A stretch of 64,000 bases of DNA from Pedobacter psychrotolerans. Lineage in GTDB: Bacteria; Bacteroidota; Bacteroidia; Sphingobacteriales; Sphingobacteriaceae. Shown here in pieces: positions 23,357-33,450 of the stretch. Position numbers and translations under genes: made by a program. Within the stretch, counting starts at the first letter, position 1. Every line of letters begins with the position of its first letter. The stretch is taken from positions 746,450-810,449 of the forward strand of contig NZ_SLWO01000001.1 of NCBI RefSeq assembly GCF_004340665.1. Direction: 5' to 3'. The notes beneath the pieces were generated by a model. The model made no database searches. It was not told the origin of the DNA and saw nothing but the letters and a program-made list of their open reading frames with translations.

Positions 23357-24775
23357 TTAAGCTTGTTTTAATATTTGGTATAATTCTATATAATTGGTTG
23401 CTGCCTTATCCCATGAATGATCAATTTTCATCATGGTTTTTCGAACAGCTTTAAAAGCTTTTTTATCATTGTATAATTCAACAGCACGATTAATAGCGTG
23501 GGTTACATCCCATACGCTAGTTTGGTCATGACAAATTCCGAAACCTCCATCACCAATATCAATAACTGTATCTTTCAATCCACCAACTCTGCGTACAATA
23601 GGAACTGTCCCATATCTCAAGGCATAAAGTTGATTTAAACCACAGGGTTCTACCCTTGATGGCATTAATAGAAAATCTGCGCCTGCATATATTTCGTGTG
23701 AAACCTGTTCATTATAACCGATATATGCATTGTAATTTCTACTGTAATAATCTTTAATTTGATTTAACCTTCCTTCCACCCAACTATCGCCAGAGCCTAA
23801 AATCAAAATGTTAATATTGTCACCATGCTGATATAAAGCAGAATAAAAAATATCCGGAAGTAAATCAGCACCCTTTTCATCTACTAATCTTCCAATAAAA
23901 GTGAAAAGTGGTTTGGAAGAATCTAGTTGAAAAACATCGCATAGCGCTTTTTTGTTTGCTGCTTTTCCACTTTCTACTGTTTTTAAATTGTAACCTTTTC
24001 CAAGCATTGGGTCTGTTTCAGGATTCCAGACTTCACTGTCTATCCCATTTAGTATTCCAACAGACTTCCAGCGTTCCTGCCTTAATAAACTTTCCAGCCC
24101 ACGTGCATTACCCATCATTTCTTCTAGATAACTAGGTGAAACCGTTGTTACCCGCCAGGCACATTTTATTGCAGAAGCTAAAGGATTAATAGAATCTTTC
24201 CACCCCAATAATCCACCTTTCCATAAATCGAAAGCAGGCAGATAATAGAGTTTATCCCAACCAAACTGACCTTGATATTGTGCATTATGAATGGTTAAAA
24301 CTGTCGGTATTTTACTTATAGATTGGTATTTAAGGCAATTTGTTACCATAAACGGAACCAATCCGGTGTGGTGATCATGACAGTGAATCACATCGGGGCG
24401 ATGTTCCCACTGTGCAATCCAATCCAATGTTGCAATCTGGAAAGCAACAAAACGCTCCGTATCATCTGCATACCCATAAACATTTGGTCTGTCGGTTAGC
24501 CCTTGAATATGAACCAGGTATAAATCAAAGCCTAATTTGTTGGATTTTTCTTTTAAAATTCGATATTGAAAATGGTTATTGCCATAGTTAGACCAGGCAT
24601 CATAAGCCACTTCAAACTCACTCTCCCGGATAAATTTTGTATCGTATGCGGGAACAACCACCTTGGCAATGTGGCCTATTTTATTCTGATACTTTGGTAA
24701 AGCCCCCACTACATCAGCCAATCCGCCAACTTTAGCAGCAGGGTAACACTCGGCGCTTATATGTATAATTTCCAT
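23357..24775 (-). CDS. glgA: Glycogen synthase
   Basis: A 472-residue GT5 enzyme elongating alpha-1,4-glucan from ADP-glucose. Motifs: the N-terminal ISAECYPAAKVGGLADVVGALP (KxGGL variant), IHCHDHHTGLVP, ILNGIDSEVWNP, FIGRLVDEKGADLLPD, and the C-terminal MPSRVEPCGLNQLYALRYGTVPIVRRVGGLKDTV. The ATG at 24775 is preferred over the in-frame TTG at 24778. The gene is divergent from the GH15 hydrolase across 280 bp in which I see no clear site. Confidence 0.95.
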   Translation of the reverse strand: MEIIHISAECYPAAKVGGLADVVGALPKYQNKIGHIAKVVVPAYDTKFIRESEFEVAYDAWSNYGNNHFQYRILKEKSNKLGFDLYLVHIQGLTDRPNVYGYADDTERFVAFQIATLDWIAQWEHRPDVIHCHDHHTGLVPFMVTNCLKYQSISKIPTVLTIHNAQYQGQFGWDKLYYLPAFDLWKGGLLGWKDSINPLASAIKCAWRVTTVSPSYLEEMMGNARGLESLLRQERWKSVGILNGIDSEVWNPETDPMLGKGYNLKTVESGKAANKKALCDVFQLDSSKPLFTFIGRLVDEKGADLLPDIFYSALYQHGDNINILILGSGDSWVEGRLNQIKDYYSRNYNAYIGYNEQVSHEIYAGADFLLMPSRVEPCGLNQLYALRYGTVPIVRRVGGLKDTVIDIGDGGFGICHDQTSVWDVTHAINRAVELYNDKKAFKAVRKTMMKIDHSWDKAATNYIELYQILKQA

Positions 24776-25055
24776 CAAATATTTGGTGTAGATAACTGTG
24801 TTAAGTTAGTAATTGTTTTTCGATTTGGAAATATTAGAAAATTTATTTGAGTCGAAATCTTTACTTTTAGAAGTGACTTTAATTTAACTGTTGTGAGCCA
24901 GTTGTTTGTGTGAAAATCTTTAAAAGTAGAAAATATTGATAGGTAGATATAACTTTAACTAAATTGCGCATCATTGTTATTGAAAATAGGTATTTCACAT
25001 TCCTGCCAACATTTTAAGCATAAGCTTGTTTGTTGATAAACACTAAAAATAGCTT

Positions 25056-26840
25056 ATGGCTGAACAGCATCTTTATCAAACCGGAATAATAGGAAATTGT
25101 GCGTTTATAGCACATGTGAATAAAAACACTGATATATCTTGGCTTTGCTGGCCTCGTTTTGATAGCCCTTTTGTATTTGGAAGTTTATTAGATAAAAACA
25201 AAGGCGGGGAATTTTCAATTTTGCCACAGGGGGAGTATAACTCAACACAATATTATATCGAAAATACGAATGTATTAAGAACAGAAATCACCGCTGAAGA
25301 CGGGAAATATCGCATAACAGATTTTGCGCCTCGCTTTCGACTCCATGAAAGGTATTTTAAACCACTCATGTTCATTCGAAAAATTGAACCGCTGGAAGGG
25401 AATCCAAGGGTGACCATTAAATGTCAGCCGGTTTACGACTATGGTAAGGGAAGAATGACTGCCAGTCGTGGAAGTAATCATATCGATTATTCAGGCTGCG
25501 AGGAGAATATCCGGTTAAGTACGAATGTTTCTTTAACTTATATTCTTGATGAAAAGGCATTTGTGCTTAATGATACTAAATACCTCATCATGACTTATGG
25601 TCAAAATCTGGAAGCACCAATTGTGAGCACTGCTGAGAACTTTCTTCGGGAAACCATCGGTTACTGGAGGTTATGGATTAAGCATTCTACCATTGCTGGT
25701 TTTTATCAGCCGCTTGTGATCCGTTCTGCACTGGTTTTGAAAATTCATCAGTATGAGGATACCGGGGCAATTATTGCTGCAAGTACCACAAGTTTGCCTG
25801 AATCTCCGGGGAGTACACGCAACTGGGATTATCGTTATTGCTGGTTAAGGGATTCTCACTATGTGCTTACTTCTTTAAACCATATTGGTCATTTTGAAGA
25901 GATGGAGAAGTATTTTAATTACCTGTCTGATATTTCTCATAATGAAGATGAGCGTTATCAGCCTTTATACGGTATAGCAGGTGAAAGAGAAATTATTGAA
26001 ACTACATTGGACCATTTAGAAGGTTACAAAGGTGAACAACCCATCAGGATTGGCAACCAAGCCTACGAACATATTCAGAATGACATTTACGGACAGGTTC
26101 TAACTTCGATGTTGCCACTTTATACCGATCATCGTTTTGTATTTTCAGAACGCAGTGATTCTGTTAAATGGATTGAAAGTGTACTTTCTAAAATCGAAAG
26201 AACCATTGATGAGAAGGATGCGGGAATCTGGGAATTCAGAAATATTGCCAATGTACATTGCTACAGTAATCTGTTCCAATGGGCTGGCGCACAGGCCGCT
26301 TTAAAAATGGCCAAAACAATTGGTAATCAGGACTTTGAAGAAAGAGCACAGGTTTTGATTGATAAAGCTTCGGCTCATATTGAGGCTTGTTATGATCCTG
26401 AACGTAAGGTTTATACTAATGCAGTTGGAAGTCCGTATTTAGATGCCAGTACCTTACAGCTCATTATGATGAACTATCTTGATCCTGCTTCTGATCGAGC
26501 TAAAGATCATTTGATTGCTTTAGAAAAGGAACTGAAAACAGAAGACGGATTGTTCTACAGGTATTTGCATGCTGATGATTTCGGGAAGCCTAAAACTACT
26601 TTCCTGATCTGTGCCTTTTGGTATGTGGAAGCACTAGCTTGTGTAGGCAGGGTTGATGAGGCCATTAAGGAATTTGAAAATATCATTAAGTATTGCAATC
26701 ATTTATTGCTTTTCAGCGAAGATGTTGATGCTAAGACGGGTAGTCAGTGGGGGAATTTTCCACAAGCTTATAGTCACGTTGGCTTAATGAATGCCGCACA
26801 TCGCATTGCAGTTAAATTGGATCGGCCAATATTTTTGTAA
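25056..26840 (+). CDS. Glycoside hydrolase family 15 (glucoamylase/trehalase-like)
   Basis: A 594-residue cytoplasmic-looking protein without a signal peptide. The N-terminal beta domain begins ISWLCWPRFDSPFVFGSLLD. The alpha/alpha toroid carries STRNWDYRYCWLRDSHY, HIQNDIYGQVL, DAGIWEFRN and the C-terminal SEDVDAKTGSQWGNFPQAYSHVGL, where the Glu of SED is the likely general base. Relatives hydrolyse trehalose or maltodextrins. It sits next to glycogen and trehalose enzymes and is followed by a strong terminator. Confidence 0.9.
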   Translation: MAEQHLYQTGIIGNCAFIAHVNKNTDISWLCWPRFDSPFVFGSLLDKNKGGEFSILPQGEYNSTQYYIENTNVLRTEITAEDGKYRITDFAPRFRLHERYFKPLMFIRKIEPLEGNPRVTIKCQPVYDYGKGRMTASRGSNHIDYSGCEENIRLSTNVSLTYILDEKAFVLNDTKYLIMTYGQNLEAPIVSTAENFLRETIGYWRLWIKHSTIAGFYQPLVIRSALVLKIHQYEDTGAIIAASTTSLPESPGSTRNWDYRYCWLRDSHYVLTSLNHIGHFEEMEKYFNYLSDISHNEDERYQPLYGIAGEREIIETTLDHLEGYKGEQPIRIGNQAYEHIQNDIYGQVLTSMLPLYTDHRFVFSERSDSVKWIESVLSKIERTIDEKDAGIWEFRNIANVHCYSNLFQWAGAQAALKMAKTIGNQDFEERAQVLIDKASAHIEACYDPERKVYTNAVGSPYLDASTLQLIMMNYLDPASDRAKDHLIALEKELKTEDGLFYRYLHADDFGKPKTTFLICAFWYVEALACVGRVDEAIKEFENIIKYCNHLLLFSEDVDAKTGSQWGNFPQAYSHVGLMNAAHRIAVKLDRPIFL

Positions 26841-26846
26841 ACAAGT

Positions 26847-26893
26847 AATCCCAACCGTATTCATCATTAGATGAACCACGGTTGGGATTTTTA
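26847..26893 (+). terminator. Intrinsic terminator after the GH15 gene
   Basis: A 12-bp stem AATCCCAACCGT/ACGGTTGGGATT is followed by TTTT. Confidence 0.88.
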
Positions 26894-26896
26894 AAT

Positions 26897-27575
26897 TAGG
26901 TGCTGAACTAAATTTACTGCGTAGCTTTCCGCTGCGCTACAGGTCAGCATAACGAATTGATTAGTACATCTATGAAAATAGTCTTTGCGAAGCAGATCCT
27001 TCATCTGCTGAAGCAATCTCTATAAAAGAGACCTATAAAAATAGATTGCTTCCCCGAAAGGTCGGGGCAGGCTGTCGTTCCTCCTCGCAATGACGAATTC
27101 ACTTGACGAATCGTCCTCCTGAACTTAATTCAAGGTCTTACCTAAATAGATGCTGAACTAAATTTACTGCGTAGCTTTCCGCTGCGCTACAGGTCAGCAT
27201 GACGAATCTATTAGTACATACCATTAAAAAATCGTCTTTGAGAAGCAGATCCTTCATCTGCTGAAGCAATCTCTATTAAAGAGACCTATAAAAATAGATT
27301 GCTTTGTCGTTCCTCCTCGCAATGACGAATTTACTTGACGAATCGTCCTCCTGAACTTGATTCAGGATCTAACAAGATAGGTGCTGAACTGAATTCAGCA
27401 TGACGAATCGGTTAGTTTATCCCGTTAAAAAATCGTCATTGCTTCAGCAGATTCTTCATCTGCTGAAGCAATCTCTATTAAAGAGACCTATAAAAATAGA
27501 TTGCTTCCCCGAAAGGTCGGGGCAGGCTGTCGTTCCTCCTCACAATGACGAATTCACTTGACAAATCTTAATATA
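26897..27575. repeat. Three tandem copies of a 190-250-bp intergenic repeat
   Basis: The marker TGCTGAACT recurs at 26901, 27151 and 27382. Each copy holds TTCATCTGCTGAAGCAATCTC, ATAGATTGCTT and CGTTCCTCCTCGCAATGACGAAT, the words of the dispersed element at 17509-17700, as inverted pairs. Copies 1 and 2 share a longer left part (TACTGCGTAGCTTTCCGCT) that copy 3 lacks. Copies 1 and 3 carry a CCCCGAAAGGTCGGGG hairpin that copy 2 lacks. No gene is visible here. Confidence 0.88.
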
Positions 27576-27586
27576 AATTAACGATT

Positions 27587-29767
27587 TTATGTAACCTCAT
27601 CCTTAACCAAACCCCAAAGTAATTTTCTCACTTCTTTAAAATCGTTTAAATAATACTTCGCTTCAGAAATATTATTTCCAACCTTAATGGTAAAGGCATC
27701 ATTTGGAAGGGCTTTGAAAATATCTTCGTCGGTATGGTCATCACCAAGAGCCAGGATAAAATCTGGGTTTTTACCATATAGCCAGTTTAATGCGGCTTTC
27801 CCTTTATTAACTTCCATATTTTTAAATTCGATTACCTTATTACCAGGCATCAGCTGCAGGCCTTTATCTGCTGCCAGAATTTTCAAATGACTCACGATTT
27901 CATTTGCCCTTAAATCGCCTAATCCTTCTTCTGCTTTACGATAATGCCAAACCAAGGAATAACTCTTTTCTTCGATGAAAGACCCGGGCGTTCTATCTGT
28001 ATAGGTTTCCAAAATTGATTTCATTTCCTGTTTCCATTGATCTGTTAAAAGTGGAAGGCAATTCCATTTATCACCATAAGCTTTTTGCCATGCGCCATGT
28101 TCAGCTATTAAATCTACTTTTAAGTGGCCAAACCATTTCTCTAATGTTTCATTTCTTCTCCCACTGATAATGACCACTTTGTTAGCGGAATCTGCAGTAA
28201 GCTTAGTAATCAAATTATAAAGTTCCTCATCTGGCGATGCATCATCAATATTTCCGGCAAAATCTACGAGGGTGCCATCATAATCGAGGAATAATACCCT
28301 ATCTGTAGTCTGATCATATTTTTCGGCAATTACTTCTTTGATGGAAGTTACCGCATGTTTTGTTAGCAATGAATTTTGAGAATCTTTCACTTCGTCTAGT
28401 CTTAAAATAAAATTATTAACCCAATGTTTCACATTGAATTTTTCTACGATATTCCGCATGGCCTTCATACGGCTTTCTTGTTCCTCTTGCGGCATTTTGA
28501 GGGCCAGTACGATGGCATCCATGATGTCTCCGATATTATTTGGATTTACAATTACTGCATCTGTTAATTCTTTAGATGCCCCCGCCATTTCGCTTAATAT
28601 AAGTACGCCGTTGTTGTTATTTCTACTGGCCACATATTCTTTACTTACCAAATTCATACCATCACGCATAGGGGTAACCAAACAGATATCTGCGGTGGCG
28701 TAAAGTGCCGATAAAACTTCGATAGGGAAGGAGCGGTAAAAGTAATTTACCGGAATCCAGTTAATGGAACGATAACGGGCATTTAAATTACCAACAAACT
28801 GGTCAATTTGTTCCTTTAAGTCCCTGTATTGAGGAACAGTGTCTCTTGAAGGAACAACAATCATATATAACTCAATTTTTCCAATATATTCCGGATGGGC
28901 CTGGAGCAATAATTCTAATGCTTTTAGGCGCTCCAGGATACCTTTACTATAATCCAGCCGATCAATAGAAAGAATTACTTTCATATCTTCTTTCCCTTTA
29001 CGGAAGTATTCTATTTCCTTTTTAACTTCATCATAAGCAGTTAGATTGGAAAACTTATCAAAATCAATTCCCATAGGAAAGGCTTCAACAACAATTTGTC
29101 TTTCATTACTGTTTAAAACATTGGCTGATGAATTAACAGGAAGTAATCGCGTAGCTGTACTTAAAAAGTGGCGTACATCATCATAGGTATGGAACCCAAT
29201 TAAGTCGGCACCTAACATTCCGTTCAGTAATTCTTCCCTCCAGGGGATTAACCTAAATATTTCATAAGATGGAAAGGGAATGTGCTGAAAGAAACCTATG
29301 GTAGATTTTGGCAATTGATCCCGTAGGATTCCTGATAATAATAGGAGTTGATAATCCTGAATCCATATTTTATCTTGATCAGAAAGTACTTTTAATGCTG
29401 CTTTAGCAAATTTGTGATTTACAGCTTTGTAGCAATCCCAATAGCTTTGCTCATAGTGGGCGTAGGTAACGAGATAATGAAAAACAGGCCATAAAACTTC
29501 GTTAGAAAATCCTTCATAATATAAATTAATTTCTTCCTGAGTAAGGAATACAGGGTAGAGGTTGAGGGCGGAGAGTTTATCAATTACTTCTTGTTGTCTT
29601 TCTTCTGGCACTTCGATTCCTGGCCATCCGATCCAGATGGAATTACCTGTTTTATAAACGTCTCCGAGGCCTGTTGCGAGTCCGCCTTCACTTGGGATAA
29701 AGGTGTACTCGTTATTTTCTTCTATGATTTTAACGGGTAGTCTGTTCGATATTATAACTGTTTTCAT
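27587..29767 (-). CDS. Bifunctional trehalose-6-phosphate synthase/phosphatase (OtsA-OtsB fusion)
   Basis: From the ATG at 29767 the product is 726 residues. Residues 1 to about 470 are a GT20 synthase (IISNRLPV, EGGLATGLG, VQDYQLLLL-type IQDYQLLLL, FQHIPFPS, DRLDYSKGI, RDGMNLVSKEYVA). From about 490 an HAD phosphatase follows (LFLDYDGTLVD, VVIISGRR, EFKNMEVNKGKAA, ALGDDHTDED). It makes trehalose from UDP-glucose and glucose-6-phosphate without releasing the intermediate. An in-frame GTG at 29788 gives seven more residues but is less likely. Confidence 0.95.
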   Translation of the reverse strand: MKTVIISNRLPVKIIEENNEYTFIPSEGGLATGLGDVYKTGNSIWIGWPGIEVPEERQQEVIDKLSALNLYPVFLTQEEINLYYEGFSNEVLWPVFHYLVTYAHYEQSYWDCYKAVNHKFAKAALKVLSDQDKIWIQDYQLLLLSGILRDQLPKSTIGFFQHIPFPSYEIFRLIPWREELLNGMLGADLIGFHTYDDVRHFLSTATRLLPVNSSANVLNSNERQIVVEAFPMGIDFDKFSNLTAYDEVKKEIEYFRKGKEDMKVILSIDRLDYSKGILERLKALELLLQAHPEYIGKIELYMIVVPSRDTVPQYRDLKEQIDQFVGNLNARYRSINWIPVNYFYRSFPIEVLSALYATADICLVTPMRDGMNLVSKEYVASRNNNNGVLILSEMAGASKELTDAVIVNPNNIGDIMDAIVLALKMPQEEQESRMKAMRNIVEKFNVKHWVNNFILRLDEVKDSQNSLLTKHAVTSIKEVIAEKYDQTTDRVLFLDYDGTLVDFAGNIDDASPDEELYNLITKLTADSANKVVIISGRRNETLEKWFGHLKVDLIAEHGAWQKAYGDKWNCLPLLTDQWKQEMKSILETYTDRTPGSFIEEKSYSLVWHYRKAEEGLGDLRANEIVSHLKILAADKGLQLMPGNKVIEFKNMEVNKGKAALNWLYGKNPDFILALGDDHTDEDIFKALPNDAFTIKVGNNISEAKYYLNDFKEVRKLLWGLVKDEVT

Positions 29768-29944
29768 GCTTGTATTTGATGTATCCACATAAATAAAAGC
29801 ACATAGAATTGATTTTGTTTGAATTTTTGGTTTAAAAAAACATTCAAATGATTTTATAAAAATCGGGTATCGATAAATTTTTACAACTTATGTGTTTGTA
29901 TGATTTGGGTTTTAAAGTTGTTTTTTGGATTGGATCAATGTGTT

Positions 29945-31303
29945 TTAAACATAATTAAATAGCAATGAAAAAGTAGTTTGCTCCAGCGGGATAGATATCA
30001 CTTCTATACTTCCGCGGTGCATTTTCATAATATTACGGCTAATGGTTAAACCAATTCCAGAACCATTTTTCCTGGTGGTGTAGAAAGGAACAAATATCTT
30101 TTCCAAATCCGCAGGTTCAATTCCCTTGCCATTATCGGTAACATCTATATAAAGTTTGGTGTTTTCCAGTCGGTGCCTTACAGTAATGTGAGGCATATCT
30201 GATCCTTCTACAGCATAAATACTGTTTGTGATGAGGTTAATCAACACTTGTTCAATTAGTTTTAAATCTAGCTGAACGCTAATTTTTGAACTGGTTTGTT
30301 CTACCTCCAGAACTACATTCTTAACCTTTGCAAATGGCTGCATTAAAACCATAATGTGTTTTAAGATTTCACCAATGGTGTGCGTTTCAAGGTTTGGTGT
30401 TGGCAGCTCGGCAATGAGACGGTAATCTTTAACGAAATCAAGCAGTCCGGCAGAACGACGCTTAATGGTTTGGAGTGCCATTTTTAAATCTTCCATTTCA
30501 TCCTTGTCCAAACTTTCCTTATGAGTCACCATGCTGTTAATGGTGTCAGACAGTGAGCTGATTGGTGTAATGGAATTTAAAATTTCATGTGAAATTACGC
30601 CAATTAACCTATTCCAGGCTTCTGTTTCCTTTTGTTCAATTTCATCTTTTATATTTTGAAAACTGATGATGGTGTAATTCTTTCCGTAAAGGTTAAGTGG
30701 AATGACTTCAGTGGAAAGCTGGATAAATTTCTCTTGTACCTTAATTTCCAGAAATCGTTTGCCACCATTTTGTATCTGATCAATTTCATGTGCAAAAGCG
30801 GGTAGGTGTTGTTTTACACGGTGCCAGTATTTGTAAGCTGGTACGCCTAAAAGATTAGATGCTGCCTGATTAAAGAAGGCAATTTCCTGATACTGGTTTT
30901 GTGCAGTTGAATTGTTTATTACGATTACACCAACAGGCACTTGTTCAAGAATGGTTTTAATGAGCTGAAACATGGCTTCTTGCTCTAAGCGAATTTGTTT
31001 ATGAACCTGAAGAATCTCGCCAAATGATTCATACAATTCGGGGAAACTTCCTTTAGTTGTTTTGTTTTTAAAATTTAGCGTATGATCTCGGGTTTTTACA
31101 GCCAATATAAACCGTTTGATATCGGAGCGGATTTCGTTAATATAATGGTATAAAGAAATGATCGTACCCAGCAAAATCAAGCCCACTCCAATAATGGTAA
31201 ACCAGAGTTGTGTGTTTTTAATCAGGTAAAATAGCAGATAAGCCAGCAGGTTAATGACTAGCAGCCGAAATATTAAACGAAAAGTAAAGCGTTTGTAAAA
31301 CAT
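29945..31303 (-). CDS. Membrane sensor histidine kinase (NtrY-like)
   Basis: A 452-residue kinase. Two close N-terminal membrane helices (LLVINLLAYLLFYLI and LWFTIIGVGLILLGTIISLYHYI) leave almost no periplasmic loop. A PAS-like region (VIVINNSTAQNQYQEIAFFNQAASNLLG) precedes the H-box VISHEILNSITPISSL, the N-box NLITNSIYAV and the G-boxes DNGKGIEP and GSGIGLTISRNIM. The lack of a sensor loop suggests detection within the membrane or cytoplasm. It is the downstream partner of the NtrC-type regulator (89-bp spacer). Confidence 0.92.
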   Translation of the reverse strand: MFYKRFTFRLIFRLLVINLLAYLLFYLIKNTQLWFTIIGVGLILLGTIISLYHYINEIRSDIKRFILAVKTRDHTLNFKNKTTKGSFPELYESFGEILQVHKQIRLEQEAMFQLIKTILEQVPVGVIVINNSTAQNQYQEIAFFNQAASNLLGVPAYKYWHRVKQHLPAFAHEIDQIQNGGKRFLEIKVQEKFIQLSTEVIPLNLYGKNYTIISFQNIKDEIEQKETEAWNRLIGVISHEILNSITPISSLSDTINSMVTHKESLDKDEMEDLKMALQTIKRRSAGLLDFVKDYRLIAELPTPNLETHTIGEILKHIMVLMQPFAKVKNVVLEVEQTSSKISVQLDLKLIEQVLINLITNSIYAVEGSDMPHITVRHRLENTKLYIDVTDNGKGIEPADLEKIFVPFYTTRKNGSGIGLTISRNIMKMHRGSIEVISIPLEQTTFSLLFNYV

Positions 31304-31392
31304 GTTTTGTAGGCTAAAAGACTAAAGCTAAAAGAACAAAGCGAAAGGCCAAAGGTAATACTCCTTTATTCTTTAAGCTTTTTGCTTTCGGC

Positions 31393-32763
31393 TCAAATCC
31401 CAAATTTCTCAATTCTTCTGTATAAAGCTGCCCTGGTTAGGCCCAGTTCTGCGGCTGCTTTTGATATATTTCCTTTATGTTTATCTATTGCTTTCTGTAC
31501 CATCATTTTTTCCATATCACCGAGTGCCATCTCATCCGGGAGGGTATTGGTTTGTGTAAACCGTTGCGGGCTAAGCTGTAAATCTTCTTCTGTAATTTCT
31601 TTTCCATCACTCATAATGACTGCCCGCTCTAACACATGTTGAAGCTCCCGTACATTTCCAGGCCATTTATAATTTAAAAGGATGTCTTCAGCTTTGTTGC
31701 TTAAACTTCGACTTTCTTTGTGATATTTCGAACTGAATACCTGCATAAAATGAGCGGCTAAGAGTAGAATATCTGTACCGCGTTGCCGTAAAGGTGGTAA
31801 TAACAGTTCAACCGTATTGATCCGGAACAGTAAATCTTGTCTGAATGTATTTTTAGCGACCATCTCATTCAGAGGCATGTTGGTTGCTGTAATTAAACGA
31901 ACGTTTACTTTGCGTTCCTTGCTTTCTCCTAAACGAATAACTGTTCTGTTTTGTAGTACACTTAAAAGTTTAGCTTGCAAGGGTAGGGTTAAATTTCCGA
32001 TCTCATCTAAAAAGATAGTTCCGCCATCTGCCAATTCAAAACGTCCTGGTTTATCTTCCTTTGCATCAGTAAAGGCACCTTTAGCGTAACCGAAAAGTTC
32101 ACTCTCAAATAAATTCTCATTGAGTGATCCTAAATCTACATGCATGAAAACCTGGTTTTTTCGTAAAGAATTTCCATGAATTTCGTATGCAAAAACTTGT
32201 TTCCCGGTTCCATTTTCACCTAAAATTAAAACATTGGCATCTGTTGGAGCAACTTTTATTAAGGTATTTTGAAGCTGCTTAATTCCATCTGCCTTACCGA
32301 CTATATTCTCAAAGCCACGGGTCATATCTTTTTGTAGCGAGGAATGAATTTTCTCGAGTTTTTTTACTTTCCTGTTTGATTCACGTAATTTAGAAGCTGC
32401 AGAGATAGTGGCAAAAAGTTTTTCGTTTTCCCAGGGTTTAAGGATAAAATCTGTTGCCCCTTTTTTGATGGCTTTTACTGCGAGTTCTACATTTCCAAAG
32501 GCGGTCATTAAGATCACCACATAGTCTTTATCAATTGATAAAATATGCTCCAGCCAATATAAACCTTCCCGGCCGTCACTTGCACCTTTTTGATAATTCA
32601 TGTCCAATAGAATGATGTCAACTTCATTTCTACTTAATAGAACATTAATTTCTTTTGGCGATTTGCAAGTGATGACTTGCTTTACCTGCTGCTTAAGGAA
32701 AAGGCGGGCACTTAAAAGGATGTCGTCATCGTCATCAATGATTAAAACTGCGGCTTCTAACAT
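31393..32763 (-). CDS. NtrC-family sigma-54-dependent response regulator
   Basis: A 456-residue regulator with a receiver domain (LIIDDDDDILLSAR, phosphoacceptor D54 in LLDMNY, K in ILKPWE). The AAA+ sigma-54 activator domain has GENGTGKQ (Walker A), GAFTDA (in place of GAFTGA), GGTIFLDEIGN and a VRLITATN sensor. A Fis-type DNA-binding helix-turn-helix, GNISKAAAELGLTRAALYRRI, ends the protein. It is the upstream gene of a two-gene unit with the kinase. Candidate enhancer sites lie upstream of the transporter operon at 34031-34072. Confidence 0.94.
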   Translation of the reverse strand: MLEAAVLIIDDDDDILLSARLFLKQQVKQVITCKSPKEINVLLSRNEVDIILLDMNYQKGASDGREGLYWLEHILSIDKDYVVILMTAFGNVELAVKAIKKGATDFILKPWENEKLFATISAASKLRESNRKVKKLEKIHSSLQKDMTRGFENIVGKADGIKQLQNTLIKVAPTDANVLILGENGTGKQVFAYEIHGNSLRKNQVFMHVDLGSLNENLFESELFGYAKGAFTDAKEDKPGRFELADGGTIFLDEIGNLTLPLQAKLLSVLQNRTVIRLGESKERKVNVRLITATNMPLNEMVAKNTFRQDLLFRINTVELLLPPLRQRGTDILLLAAHFMQVFSSKYHKESRSLSNKAEDILLNYKWPGNVRELQHVLERAVIMSDGKEITEEDLQLSPQRFTQTNTLPDEMALGDMEKMMVQKAIDKHKGNISKAAAELGLTRAALYRRIEKFGI

Positions 32764-32776
32764 GGTTGTATTTCAT

Positions 32777-33065
32777 AATACCTCTCCCTGTTAAAGGAAA
32801 TGGTGGTTGTTTTTTTGTGCTGTCCCTCTCCTTAAAGAGAGGGAAATACAAGTGGGTGGTTTAAACCCTATGTTTATTGTATGTTGCTAAATAAACCTCT
32901 CCCTGTTAAAGGAATTGGTGGTTGTTTTTTGTGCTTTCCCTCTTCTTAAAGAGATGGAAATAAAGGTGGGTAGTTTAAACCCGATGTTTGAAACTTTGTT
33001 TTTTTGCTCCTAGCCCCCTCTCTTTCAGGAGAGGGGATGAAGGGAAGAGGTTTTCTCTATTATTC
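32777..33065. repeat. Left half of the DUF559-associated repeat cassette
   Basis: Two copies of a 115-bp unit (marker CCTCTCCCTG at 32781 and 32896) lead into an end module with the hairpin CCCCTCTC/GAGAGGGG near 33014-33036. The end module reaches into the stop codon of the DUF559 gene. Each 115-bp unit holds its own hairpin CCCTCTC/GAGAGGG, partly degraded in copy 2. Confidence 0.88.
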
Positions 33066-33434
33066 CAAATGCCTTCTAATCACCTCTAAAACCATCTTCA
33101 TATTTTCGATTACTTCTTCATTTGTAAATCTAATTACTGTTATTCCAAGTTCTTTAAATTCATAGCTTCTACTCTTATCGTATTCCTTATTTTCTTCCGT
33201 ATTATGAATTTCTCCATCAACTTCAACTACGAGTTTAGCTTCGTGACAATAGAAATCAGCGATATATTTATCCAGCGGATGTTGTCTCCTAAATTTAAAA
33301 CCATTAAGTTGTTTTTTTCTTAAAGACTGCCACAAAATATCTTCTGTCTCAGTTGCAGTTTTTCGTAATACTTTTGAAAATTCAAACAGTTTATGATTTG
33401 CTCCTTTGAAAAGTTCATCTTCGTAATTTGCCAT
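33060..33434 (-). CDS. DUF559 (Vsr-like) endonuclease-fold protein
   Basis: A 124-residue protein of the DUF559 family, a PD-(D/E)XK nuclease relative of Vsr. Visible are the N-terminal AKVLR-like FSKVLRKTATETEDILWQSLR, FKFRRQHPLDKYIADFYC and the catalytic EVDG strand (D60, E71, D73), then HNTEENKEYDKSRSYEFKELGITVIRFTNEEV. The nuclease residues are intact. The gene lies inside a repeat cassette, with matching end modules on both sides, so it may be part of a mobile or self-maintaining element. Activity and target are unknown. Confidence 0.88.
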   Translation of the reverse strand: MANYEDELFKGANHKLFEFSKVLRKTATETEDILWQSLRKKQLNGFKFRRQHPLDKYIADFYCHEAKLVVEVDGEIHNTEENKEYDKSRSYEFKELGITVIRFTNEEVIENMKMVLEVIRRHLE

Positions 33435-33450
33435 TTTTAAAACTATTCTT